Origin: Duganella dendranthematis | GTDB taxonomy: Bacteria > Pseudomonadota > Gammaproteobacteria > Burkholderiales > Burkholderiaceae_D | DNA: 64,000 nt | Reading direction: 5' to 3' | NCBI RefSeq assembly: GCF_012849375.1 | Contig: NZ_CP051684.1 | Span: 5,642,001-5,706,000, forward strand | In this document: piece after piece, positions 50,585-59,388 of the stretch | Numbering within the stretch: the stretch's first letter is position 1 | Layout of the letters: the number at the start of each line of letters is the position of its first letter | Position numbers and translations under genes: made by a program | The notes under the pieces: generated by a model | What the model was told of the DNA's origin: nothing | The model's database searches: none | The model's input: only the letters and a program-made list of their open reading frames with translations

Positions 50585-51423
50585 TGCGCTATCCGAGGCC
50601 ACAAAAGGGCAATCCGCACAAGCTGACGATCGATCAGCATATCTTTCCAAAGGCCTGCATATCCCGTTTCGCCCGCGAGAATGGAACGGTGCAGATGCGC
50701 CGAAAAAGCGGCGAGCAAGATCTGTGGCTCACGCCGGGAAACTCGTATTTTTGTGCACGCCGCCTGTGGGATCAGAAGGCCGAAGCCGTGTTCATGAAGA
50801 CCATCGAGGACCGGTATCAGGATGTGGCGAGGAGTATTGTCTCCGGCGCCATCACCACGCTCGACGGCGCGATGACCGCGGCCGTCACGGACATGTACTT
50901 GCTCTGGACTCTCCGGCACGAACGTTACCTCAATCCGCTTCCCGACATCAGGATCAACATGGTGGAGCCTGAGCACGGGATGTCGGTCGACACGCAGGAG
51001 ATACTGGAGGCGAACGGATACGTGTTCGCCGCGCCGGACAATACGATCCCGAGCCGCTTCATGACCGGATTGCATTTCCTTTTCCAGATGGACAGGGAAA
51101 GGCGAAGAATGGCGGGCAAGAAATGGGGCATCTTGAGATCGAGCGAGGCGGAATTTCTGGTGCCGGATAATTTCTCGGCCTATAGCGTGCTTCCGTTATC
51201 GCCAACGATCGCTCTCGTGGAAGGACACGCCGATGGGCAGATCGGCTTTAGACAGGTCGCCGATATCAATCGGTATGGCGGTCCACGGCAGCCGCCGCTA
51301 CTATTTTGCCCGGGACATCACGCGCTGCCCGATCCTGAAACACCGCATCCTGGACGGTTTGTTTCAGGGCTCGCCAGGCTAGGCTGCATCTTCGGCCGTG
51401 AGCAAACCCAGATCCACGAGTAA
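50584..51423 (+). CDS. Third gene of the XRE-AbiEii operon, DUF4238-like
   Basis: The 279-residue protein starts near a short motif HIFPKACISRFARENG, which resembles DUF4238-type proteins. It also has SYFCARRLWDQKAEAVFMKT, then TDMYLLWTLRHERYLNP and a C-terminal FCPGHHALPDP. No catalytic motif is certain. Coupling to abiEii by one shared base suggests a role in the same toxin system. It overlaps the convergent gene at 51379 by 45 bases. Confidence 0.62.
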   Translation: MRYPRPQKGNPHKLTIDQHIFPKACISRFARENGTVQMRRKSGEQDLWLTPGNSYFCARRLWDQKAEAVFMKTIEDRYQDVARSIVSGAITTLDGAMTAAVTDMYLLWTLRHERYLNPLPDIRINMVEPEHGMSVDTQEILEANGYVFAAPDNTIPSRFMTGLHFLFQMDRERRRMAGKKWGILRSSEAEFLVPDNFSAYSVLPLSPTIALVEGHADGQIGFRQVADINRYGGPRQPPLLFCPGHHALPDPETPHPGRFVSGLARLGCIFGREQTQIHE

Positions 51424-51924
51424 CTGGCCCCAAACGAATACCAGCATAACCACAAGATCGGGCCCGGAAATGCTATTGTTTCGCGTCCTGACCATGATTT
51501 CCTGAACAGCGGCAGGCTGCTGCCCGGCGCCTGCGGGGTCGATTTGAAAATCGATCATGGTGAACACTTCGGGGCCCGCATCGGCGTTCACCGCGAAATG
51601 CTTGGCGGCCGTGGCAAGCTGAAAGCTCATGTTCATCCACGGGCTGTTCGTCGTCAGGAAATTGCCGAAGTCCCTTGAGCCGGCAATGCGCCGGCCGGCG
51701 ACCTGGTGGAGGACATCGAGCCGGTCTGCCTGGCGCAGGGACTCGTAGACCCAGTCCTTCATTTGCCACGCGGTCGTCACGGCGTTCATCACGGCGTAGG
51801 CACGCTCGGTCAGATCATCGGGCGGCGCCTGCCGCAGCGTGGTGGCCTCGAAGCGCATTTTGCGGTACAGATCGGCCGGCGTTTGCAAGGAGAAGGTGCG
51901 CGCGTTGGAACCTGCTGGTGGCAT
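51379..51924 (-). CDS. Hypothetical protein downstream of integrase
   Basis: The 181-residue protein has helical segments (LYRKMRFEATTLRQAPPDDL, ERAYAVMNAVTTAWQMKDWV) and a hydrophobic C-terminal stretch (LVVMLVFVWGQLLVDLGLL). ATG 51924 has GAGG nine bases upstream. It follows the integrase gene by 47 bases on the same strand, so they may be co-transcribed. No family recognised. Confidence 0.55.
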   Translation of the reverse strand: MPPAGSNARTFSLQTPADLYRKMRFEATTLRQAPPDDLTERAYAVMNAVTTAWQMKDWVYESLRQADRLDVLHQVAGRRIAGSRDFGNFLTTNSPWMNMSFQLATAAKHFAVNADAGPEVFTMIDFQIDPAGAGQQPAAVQEIMVRTRNNSISGPDLVVMLVFVWGQLLVDLGLLTAEDAA

Positions 51925-51971
51925 GGTTATCATCCTCAAAAAAGGTGGCGTTTCCCCGACATGCGCCGCGG

Positions 51972-52934
51972 TCAGGATCGCTCCAACTCGTGCAGACGGC
52001 CGGCCATGCTGTGCTCCATGCGGTCCTTCGCAAAGGAGACCGATGCATCGAGATATTTTAAGGCCGACTTGACGTCGCGCCATCCAACATACTCCATCAG
52101 GCTTTTCACGTCCCAGCCATTCGAGGCCGCCCAGTTCGCGAATCCCCGACGCAGAGAGTGGCCGCTGTACGCCTTGGCGCCGTCGAGCCCGCCGTTTCCG
52201 AGAAGTGCGCGCAGCAGCGGAGCGATGCTGTCGATGTGCAGCCCGTGTTCGCCGACATGGCCCCAGCGGTCGATCGGACGATAGACGTCTCCCGTGGTCA
52301 GCTGCGCGGCACCGATCCAGTCCAGGTAGGCATCGACCGGACACAGCCGCGTCAACGCGGGCGCCTTGAACGTTGTGCCAAGATTTTGCCGGTCGCCCTT
52401 GGTCCGCCCCAGGAAGCAACTGATGCCTTCGCCAGCCTTGGCTTCGACATGTTCGACACGCAGCCGGCAGAGTTCGTCGCTGCGAAACCCGCGCCAGAAA
52501 CCAAGCAGTATCAGTGATTTATCCCGCAGGTTGCGCAACTCGCCGGCGCGATCGTTGCCCAGTCGGGCGGCGCCGACGGCGCGATCGAGCGCGCCGACCA
52601 CGCGCTCCAGTTCATCGAGCTGCAGGGGCCTGGCCTGCTTCTCCTGCGCGGGATGCAGTGCCCTGATGCCGCGCATGGCCTGGCGGACAATGGGTGCCTT
52701 GGTCGGATCGGGAAAACCCTGCTCGTTGTGCCATTGAGCGAGCGCCGCCAGGCGCTGCCGTAGCGTGCTGACCGCCAGGGTGTCGGCATATTCCGCCAGA
52801 TAGCGGGCCACGCCGTCGGCGGTGGCCGGCAGCATGCCTTTCCATTGCACTTCGAAGTGCTCGATGGCGGCGCGGTAGCTCTGCCGGGTGCTGTCGCGCG
52901 TCGCCGCTTCGATGTATTGGTCGAGTTTGGACAT
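51972..52934 (-). CDS. Tyrosine recombinase (site-specific integrase)
   Basis: The 320-residue recombinase has a SAM-like N-terminal domain (DSTRQSYRAAIEHFEVQW) and a catalytic domain with Arg in GFRSDELCRL, Lys in RTKGDRQN, HxxR in YSGHSLRRGFANW and the Tyr in SALKYLD. The usual second His is a Trp (YVGWRDVKSA), as in some active members. It probably mobilises or once mobilised part of the island. No att repeats were identified. Confidence 0.92.
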   Translation of the reverse strand: MSKLDQYIEAATRDSTRQSYRAAIEHFEVQWKGMLPATADGVARYLAEYADTLAVSTLRQRLAALAQWHNEQGFPDPTKAPIVRQAMRGIRALHPAQEKQARPLQLDELERVVGALDRAVGAARLGNDRAGELRNLRDKSLILLGFWRGFRSDELCRLRVEHVEAKAGEGISCFLGRTKGDRQNLGTTFKAPALTRLCPVDAYLDWIGAAQLTTGDVYRPIDRWGHVGEHGLHIDSIAPLLRALLGNGGLDGAKAYSGHSLRRGFANWAASNGWDVKSLMEYVGWRDVKSALKYLDASVSFAKDRMEHSMAGRLHELERS

Positions 52935-52963
52935 CTTCTCCCCTGAACTTGCTTCGACCCCGG

Positions 52964-54576
52964 TTAGCTTGCCGATGGTCGTGGTGTATGGGTTGGCTTG
53001 GCGGATCTAAATTCCTCAATGCAATGATGAAGAAAATCGACCCGATCAGTGATGTCCATGCGCTTATTATCGTCCGTAGCGGGCGTGTTGTTCAATTGCT
53101 CGCTCCAATAGCGGTGCGCGCGAACAAGCTGTTGCAGTATGTGCTTGTGCGGCGGCTGCAGCGTGCTCCTTAAGCGCTGAAAATGCACGCCAACCATCAC
53201 ATACGGGCGTCTGATGCCGTCGCCCGACACCGACTTTTGAGTGCTCCATAGCGCGTGGGCCAGAGGACGTCCGAAGTATTTATCTAAGACGCCCATGGCG
53301 ACTTCCTGGGCCTCTGAATCAGCGACCGAGATAAGGCTTCCAATGTAACCCCTGGCGCCGCCAAACATGAACCGGCCGGCCAGTTCATGCCAGGAGACGC
53401 AGGCGTTATTGAAGACGAACGGGAATCTGCCGGCCCCAGCATTAGTGGGCGTCGCAAGCAAGTTGCCATCGAACATCCCCAGGGCCGCAGAGCCTGCAAT
53501 CCGATCGATAGGTTCGCGCGATACGGGCGTGCGGTCACCAAGGGGCACCGCACAAAAATCTCTCACCGCGGTTCCTACGACGCGCCGACGCTCCACCGTG
53601 TCTTCCCATCGCACTCCGTCGATCGAGACGAATTTTTCATAGGCCTTCACTTCGAATTTGCCATCACGAGCTTCCGGAGAAACCTGCAACGCCAGGTCCA
53701 GGACGAGGGTTCGCTCGGCGCCGCTGGAATCGGTGAACTTGTGGGTGTCCCGCGATCCCTTCACGTCGCCGCAGTGCGTGGCGATGAACAAAAGATCGTA
53801 GGGCACCAGGTGGTCGGCATTTCTTGCACGGCGAAACCCCACGGTATTCCGCTGGTGATGAAGGTGATTGATTGAACGCCTATCAAGTTGAGATCCTTCA
53901 GGTACTCGCGCATCTCCAGCGCCAACCCCTGCAGTATGGATGTCGTGGACGCATGCCGATTTTCGGTCGCGCCATAGAACCGTTCGTTGATATCTTTGAT
54001 GAGCGACTCGGCCGGCGTCGAGATCAACTGCAGGCCGGCGCCGATAGCGTAGGCGTAATTGGCAGCGATCACCTGTGTAAGAGCATTGCCGTCCTCGCAC
54101 ACGACCAGATGCGCAGCTGACGGCGGCACATATCGAACCTCGGACGCATCATCGGCAAACTCCAGTTGACGCTTTGCCCTCAGCGCGAGAAGCAGGCCCG
54201 CTCCAATGCTCTTGCGGCTCACTCTCAAGGGCGCCCCCTTCTTCAGGTGGATTCCCTCCAGTGCCAGCCACTGGTCAGAAGCGGTGTCCACCCGCTTCAG
54301 CTTGGAGGCAGGAACGTGGTTGTCGAAGCATTGACGTACCCGCTCCGCGCAGCCGCCCAAAATGATTTTCTTCGGATTGGCGTCTGCCAGCGCATTGACG
54401 CGCTTGATGACTTCCGCCTCGGCGTCAGGGCGCGCCAGCCGAGGGCTGTCCAGGACCGGCAAATAGGTGCCTTTGGTTGAAAGCGCAACAGAGAGCTGTG
54501 CGGCGAGTTCAGGATCGTCGCAGATTAAAGCTACCTGGTTGAACGCGGGGATCTTCATGTTTTTTGGGGGGGGCAT
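52964..54576 (-). pseudogene. CHAT-domain (caspase-like) protein, frameshifted
   Basis: Two overlapping frames together encode one protein of about 535 residues. The first (to about 53815) starts KIPAFNQVALICDDPELAAQ and ends in SITFITSGIPWGFAVQEMP. The second continues DHLVPYDLLFIATHCGDV and holds the CHAT core with His in FIATHCG and Cys in VFNNACVSWHELAGRF, plus GGARGYIGSLISVADSEAQE. One missing base near 53815 separates them; no slippery heptamer is visible there. The start region contains C8A6 on the coding strand (54559-54574), which could vary in length. CHAT proteins are peptidases often used in defence. Confidence 0.75.
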
Positions 54577-54750
54577 TCATTTTCTTCTGGGTTTTAAGCC
54601 GCAAACGGTGGAAACACGACTTCCAGCCGCATTCCAATTATCTGGCCGGAATCGGCCGTTACACCCAAACAGGAGGAATTTGCGGCCTAAAAGACGGATC
54701 ACACCGGATAATGTGACTTTATCCGATGTAAAATTTAAACGCAAATGACC

Positions 54751-54795
54751 TTGGCATTTGGCAGTAAATAGTATGTAATAACGTGGTATGTAATA
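54751..54795 (+). promoter_or_regulatory. KfrA promoter with direct repeats
   Basis: TTGGCA (54751-54756) and TGTAAT (54774-54779) are 17 bases apart. GTATGTAATA occurs at 54771-54780 and again at 54786-54795, 15 bases apart, overlapping the -10 box. Such repeats fit KfrA autoregulation. A further GTATGTAAT copy lies after the gene near 55899. Confidence 0.5.
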
Positions 54796-54825
54796 TATTA
54801 TCTTACTTCATCCTCGGAGACCCCC

Positions 54826-55869
54826 ATGGCGCGGAGCGGACTATACAAATCGGACGTACAAAAGGCGCGGGACGCCCTGATCGCGCAGGGCACGAACCCG
54901 TCGGTCGACGCCGTTCGTGTGGCGCTGGGTAACACCGGCTCCAAGACCACTATCCACAAGTACCTCAAGGAGCTGGAGGCCCAGGATGGCGGTGCCGGCG
55001 GCAAGCGCTCCTCGATCAGCGAGGCCTTACAGGATCTGGTCGAGCGGCTGGCCGCGCGGCTGCAGGAAGAAGCGGAGGAAGGAATCACGGCGCTCCGCGC
55101 TGAGGCCGACGCGAATGCGGCCGCGCACGTAGCCTCCCTACAGGCGGCCCAGATAGAGAACTCGCAGCTGCGGGCTCGCGTGTCGGACCTTGAAACGGCC
55201 CTGGAGAGACAAGGCACGGCACTGCTGGCCAGTCAGGCCGATCATCAAAGCGAATCGACTATGCGGCTCGTCGCCGAGCAGCAGGTGGAGGATCTCAAGC
55301 TGCGCCTGGCCGAGAACGAGGCGCATCGCCAATCGCTGGAGGAGAAGCATCTGCACGCGCGCCAAGCGCTTGAACATTATCGCCAGTCCGTCAAGGAGCA
55401 ACGCGAAGCCGACATCCGGCGCCACGAGCAGCAGGTGCAGCAGGTGCAGGCCGAGCTACGCCTGGCGCAGCAAACCATCGCCGTTAAACAAGACGAAGCG
55501 ACTCGTCTGAATCAGGAAGGCGCGAAACTGGTCGCCGAACTGTCGCACGCCAAGCAGGACCTGTATGAACAACTGGCGCGGAGCCGCAAGCTGGAGGAGA
55601 GGATCGACACGCTGCAAGCCTTGCACAGCCGTGCCGCGGACACTGAGCGTCAGCTTGCCGCAAAAATCGCCGAGGCGGAGCTGCTGGACGAGCAGGTAGC
55701 GGCAGCCAACGACCAGATCACGTCGTTAAAAACGCAGGCCCGCCAGTTAGAACTCTCGCTGGCCCAGGCCGATGCCAAGCTGCAGGCGCAGGAGCAAATC
55801 GGCGAACAGTTGCGGGCCTACCTTGACAAGCTCGCGGCTACCTCGGCCTTGCCCGAGGTAGGGCAGTGA
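54826..55869 (+). CDS. KfrA-like DNA-binding coiled-coil protein
   Basis: The 347-residue protein has the KfrA_N DNA-binding domain (YKSDVQKARDALIAQGTNPS, VRVALGNTGSKTTIHKYLKE) at residues about 8-60. An almost continuous coiled coil follows (EEAEEGITALRAEADANAAA and onward to about 340). KfrA proteins are plasmid-borne segregation-associated repressors. GGAGA lies six bases before the ATG. Its presence beside integrase genes suggests plasmid ancestry of this segment. Confidence 0.88.
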   Translation: MARSGLYKSDVQKARDALIAQGTNPSVDAVRVALGNTGSKTTIHKYLKELEAQDGGAGGKRSSISEALQDLVERLAARLQEEAEEGITALRAEADANAAAHVASLQAAQIENSQLRARVSDLETALERQGTALLASQADHQSESTMRLVAEQQVEDLKLRLAENEAHRQSLEEKHLHARQALEHYRQSVKEQREADIRRHEQQVQQVQAELRLAQQTIAVKQDEATRLNQEGAKLVAELSHAKQDLYEQLARSRKLEERIDTLQALHSRAADTERQLAAKIAEAELLDEQVAAANDQITSLKTQARQLELSLAQADAKLQAQEQIGEQLRAYLDKLAATSALPEVGQ

Positions 55870-56008
55870 CCTATTTTTCATTTGATATCGGAAAAGCAAG
55901 TATGTAATCGTTTTTTGCAAAAACAGCCGATTTATAATCGTTTTTGAGTCCAAATAACTATTTTCTGCGTGGCTATGCCGATATTGACCGCGTCCTAAAG
56001 GAGATCCT

Positions 56009-56608
56009 GTGCCGCTTTTGCCTACCCCTGAATGCCGTAAATGGTACTTCCGCGTGCCCGCGATTGTCATGGATACCTGTGGCGTGACATGGTTTCTAAA
56101 GCACGCCGATGGCATAGCCGAGCTGAACGTGCTGTCGAAAACCTACTCCCTAATCGTGCCGGCCCCAGTGCTTTATGAGGTTGGTTTTGGTGAGCCAGGT
56201 ATGGTGAGTGAAAACGAAAAGAAGTTTAAAGAAATCTTTTCCGCCCAGCGGAAAGTACCGATGCTGACCTTCGCTGCGGCGCAGGAGGCCAATTTGGTCA
56301 ACAGCCCAGGTATAGCTGTGGTGGAGCCCGGTGACTTCGAGTGGGATACGTCGAAAAATCGAATCATACGCCATACGATATCTACACATGGCGCCGTCAT
56401 GAGTAAGCAAAAAAAGGAACTGGCGTTCGATGCGCTTATACATGCCTGCGCTAGAAATCTCGGGATGCCGATTTGCACAACAAACTTGGATGATTTCCGG
56501 AAGTTGAACCGCGCTGCCGCTGCGAACACCTTCGATCACGCTGTTCCGATTTTTACGCCGGAACAACTCTATCACTCATTGGCGTCGGATCAATACCCAA
56601 TCCTGTAA
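56009..56608 (+). CDS. PIN-domain ribonuclease-like protein
   Basis: The 199-residue protein fits a PIN domain with the acidic set Asp22 (AIVMDTCGVTWFL), Glu57 (PVLYEVGFG), Asp141 (KELAFDALIHACARNLG) and Asp161 (ICTTNLDDF). The GTG start has AAAGGAGA five bases upstream. A small antitoxin gene, expected for a VapC-type toxin, is not visible; the gene is followed 13 bases later by the HEPN-like gene. It therefore may be a nuclease effector of a larger unit. Confidence 0.75.
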   Translation: MPLLPTPECRKWYFRVPAIVMDTCGVTWFLKHADGIAELNVLSKTYSLIVPAPVLYEVGFGEPGMVSENEKKFKEIFSAQRKVPMLTFAAAQEANLVNSPGIAVVEPGDFEWDTSKNRIIRHTISTHGAVMSKQKKELAFDALIHACARNLGMPICTTNLDDFRKLNRAAAANTFDHAVPIFTPEQLYHSLASDQYPIL

Positions 56609-56621
56609 AGCGAACCGCACC

Positions 56622-57614
56622 ATGACCAACGATCGAATTACCTCGAACGCTTTCTCTTCATCGACCCAGCCAGAAACGTCCGCCGTCGAAGTGGGGCAGG
56701 GCGCGCAGGAATCCTTGAACTATGGACTGACGAAGCTGGTTCTTAACCAAGAACGATTCGTGCCAATCTCGAAGTGTGTCTTCGAGAAAATCACGAAAGC
56801 GCGGGATTGCCTAATGCAGCTTGTTGTGATCGAAGAGAAGTTCGACTTCGTCGTCGAAAATCTCGCGGCGCTAGAAAGAGCAGTTTTGGAAGCGGCCGAT
56901 CTGTGCAAGACAGCGCCAGTCGCGACCGTCCAGTTCCAGATTAATAAGAGCGATATCAACCGCCATGTTGCAAACTTGGTCGCCCTTGGACGCATGTTCA
57001 TCGAGCAATCGCTGGTCCATGTCGACAAATTGAACGCGTTAGCGGGCGGTATGCTTTTCGATTTGGCAGGCGCCCGAACAAGGCAATACGATGCAAGGCT
57101 TGGTTACCAGTTATTCGAAGAACTGCGAAACTATATGCTCCACAGAGGTTCAGCAGTTCATTCTGTCGAATATCATACTGGAAAGGACTATGATGCCGAA
57201 GGCGCGATGACGCTTCGGCACAAAGTCAGCGTATATACCAGCGCCGCTCAACTTGCTGAGGACAGGAAGTTCAAGAAGAGAGTGGCGGCGCAGCTGGAAG
57301 CAATCGGCGATCGCCACGATCTCATTGTCATGGCGCGCGACTACGTCGCCGGCCTTTGGGACGCGCAACTGGAATATCGTAGCGCTTTGGCCAATTTTGT
57401 ATCCGACACAGAAGAGGCATACCTTGAGGGTGCCTACCTCTACGCAGAGGTGAATGTGGAAGACGAGTTACCTAAAGTTGTTGCCCTCGCTGCGGTGGCG
57501 CTTGCCGCAGACGGCTCGATCAGAGAAAAAACACCCATCGTTTTTGACTTGATTGCTCAACGTGAGTATTACGAACAGAAAAATGGTGAAGTAGCTAGGA
57601 TGCAGTTGGGCTGA
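56622..57614 (+). CDS. HEPN-like helical protein, function unknown
   Basis: The 330-residue protein is largely helical and contains LFEELRNYMLHRGSAVH, where Arg169 and His174 make an R-x4-H HEPN-type motif in the RNYxxHRG form. No other domain is recognised. It starts 13 bases after the PIN gene and on the same strand, so the two are probably co-transcribed. Confidence 0.58.
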   Translation: MTNDRITSNAFSSSTQPETSAVEVGQGAQESLNYGLTKLVLNQERFVPISKCVFEKITKARDCLMQLVVIEEKFDFVVENLAALERAVLEAADLCKTAPVATVQFQINKSDINRHVANLVALGRMFIEQSLVHVDKLNALAGGMLFDLAGARTRQYDARLGYQLFEELRNYMLHRGSAVHSVEYHTGKDYDAEGAMTLRHKVSVYTSAAQLAEDRKFKKRVAAQLEAIGDRHDLIVMARDYVAGLWDAQLEYRSALANFVSDTEEAYLEGAYLYAEVNVEDELPKVVALAAVALAADGSIREKTPIVFDLIAQREYYEQKNGEVARMQLG

Positions 57615-57743
57615 AAGAGTCGGATCGATACCTGGAGAGGATGATGGCCGGCAATCGGACCGTGGGAAAATGTCTCTCAGCATAGTGCGCGTCGACGCGT
57701 GCGCGCATCGCCACCTTATTGCACTTATTCCGGAGAGGCTACT

Positions 57744-59351
57744 GTGGCCAAGAAAATCGGGCGGAACGACCCTTGCCCATGCGACAGCGGGAAGAAGTTC
57801 AAAAAATGCCACGGCCGGCACAGGCCGGCTGCCCCTGCCGGTCAGTTTATGACCGAGGCACAGCGCAGAGCTATGGCAATTCAACGGGAACGTCAGCAAG
57901 GTTTAGGTAGACCGATTATTTCCGGCACGTTGGGCGCGCACCGCGTGGTCGCGGTCAAGAACCGAATTCTATTTTCGACAAAGTGGAAGACCTTTCACGA
58001 TTTTCTCTTTGACTACATTAAGGGGAAACTCACTCCGGAATGGGGGACCAACGAAATGGCGAGGCCGGTTGATGAGCGCCATCCCATCTTGGTCTGGTAT
58101 GACAACCTCTGCCGGCAGCAGCAGAAACATGCCAATGCCGACGGCACCATTTCAAGCATGCCGGCTAACGGTGCGGCCATCTCTTATCTGCGACTCGCGT
58201 ACGACCTGTACTCGATGGATCATAATGCTGATTTACAGGCAAAGCTGATTGGCCGACTCAAGAACACCGAGCAATTCATTCCTGCTCGGTATGAACTTTT
58301 CGTCGCCGCGACCATGATCCGCGCTGGATTTGAAATCTCTCTTGAAGATGAGGATGACCGAACAAGCTCGCATTGCGAATTTGCCGCGACCCACAAGATT
58401 TCGGGACGTCGATTTTCGGTCGAGGCGAAGTGTCGCACCGGCGAACGATTCAGGCCAGGTCGGCAGCTGCAAAAAGCGCTGGCAAAGCGCGCAGATCACG
58501 AAAGACTGGTATTCATCGAGCTCGGCATCGGCAATTTACGTGGGGGTGACGAAGTTCCGCGCGAGCTCAAGGGCGCGCTCCAGCTTATCCGCAGGCAGGA
58601 AGGAACCCGCAACCATGCCGGAGAGCCATTACCGCCAGCTTACGTGTTCATCACCAACTCGCCGGCGCATCTCAATCTCGATTCAACGGAGATTCACACC
58701 TTTGTCTTAGGCGAGGGATTTCAAATACCAGACTTCAAGCTTGATTCGGAATTTTCGACGCTGCGTGAGGCAATCGACGCGCATGCACGCGACAAAGCCC
58801 TCTTCGAGATTCTTGACTCGGCCAGGGAACATAGCTTCCCGCCTGTGACTTTTGACGGGGAAATTGAAGAGTATGCTCTCGGCGTATTAGACCCAGCGCA
58901 GCGCCTCGTCATCGGTCGTCGCTATCATATACCGGACGGTAACGGTGGTAAAAGAGCAGGCATTCTCACCAGTGCCACCGTGGCCGAACCGGAGTCTAAA
59001 GTTTATGCGGCATTGTACTTCGAAGACGGGGCTGCTGAGATCTTGGTCTGGGATATGCCAGAGGCAGAGTTGGATGCATGGCGTCGCCACCCCGATACGT
59101 TCTTTGGCGAGCCTGCGCAAAAAAATAGTCAGGCCAACGGCCCGCTTGACCTATATGAGTTCTTTCACAATGGTTATCGAGAGACCCCTCACGCTCGTTT
59201 GCTTGAGCTGCTTCGAGGCGCCCCCGATTGGGAGCAACTACGCACAAAATCGCAGGCGGAACTTGTTTCAATCTATGCGCAACGCATGACACTGTCGGTA
59301 ATGGCAAGGCATGAGTCGTCAGACGTTAAATCACCTGTGCAGCAAGCTTAA
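57744..59351 (+). CDS. SEC-C zinc-motif protein with PD-(D/E)XK-like core
   Basis: The 535-residue protein starts with a SEC-C zinc motif (GRNDPCPCDSGKKFKKCHGR; Cys11, Cys13, Cys22, His23). A nuclease-like core lies near residues 182-231: Glu184 in RYELFVAATMIRAGF, Glu212 in SSHCEFAATHK, and Glu227-x-Lys229 in RRFSVEAKCRTG. This order matches PD-(D/E)XK folds, but the match is by eye. The C-terminal 250 residues are unrecognised. GTG 57744 has GGAGAGG five bases upstream. A second gene follows 37 bases later. Confidence 0.7.
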   Translation: MAKKIGRNDPCPCDSGKKFKKCHGRHRPAAPAGQFMTEAQRRAMAIQRERQQGLGRPIISGTLGAHRVVAVKNRILFSTKWKTFHDFLFDYIKGKLTPEWGTNEMARPVDERHPILVWYDNLCRQQQKHANADGTISSMPANGAAISYLRLAYDLYSMDHNADLQAKLIGRLKNTEQFIPARYELFVAATMIRAGFEISLEDEDDRTSSHCEFAATHKISGRRFSVEAKCRTGERFRPGRQLQKALAKRADHERLVFIELGIGNLRGGDEVPRELKGALQLIRRQEGTRNHAGEPLPPAYVFITNSPAHLNLDSTEIHTFVLGEGFQIPDFKLDSEFSTLREAIDAHARDKALFEILDSAREHSFPPVTFDGEIEEYALGVLDPAQRLVIGRRYHIPDGNGGKRAGILTSATVAEPESKVYAALYFEDGAAEILVWDMPEAELDAWRRHPDTFFGEPAQKNSQANGPLDLYEFFHNGYRETPHARLLELLRGAPDWEQLRTKSQAELVSIYAQRMTLSVMARHESSDVKSPVQQA

Positions 59352-59388
59352 CAGTTTTGCAGCCCTGCGTATATTCACGACAAGTGCA

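Noticed and set aside
53800..53830. Programmed -1 frameshift joining the two CHAT frames
   Set aside because: No slippery heptamer or following stem was seen at the junction; a simple one-base loss explains it better.
56009..56608. Classical VapBC toxin-antitoxin pair
   Set aside because: The PIN gene has no short antitoxin frame upstream or overlapping; the spacer of 139 bases after the KfrA gene holds no credible gene.
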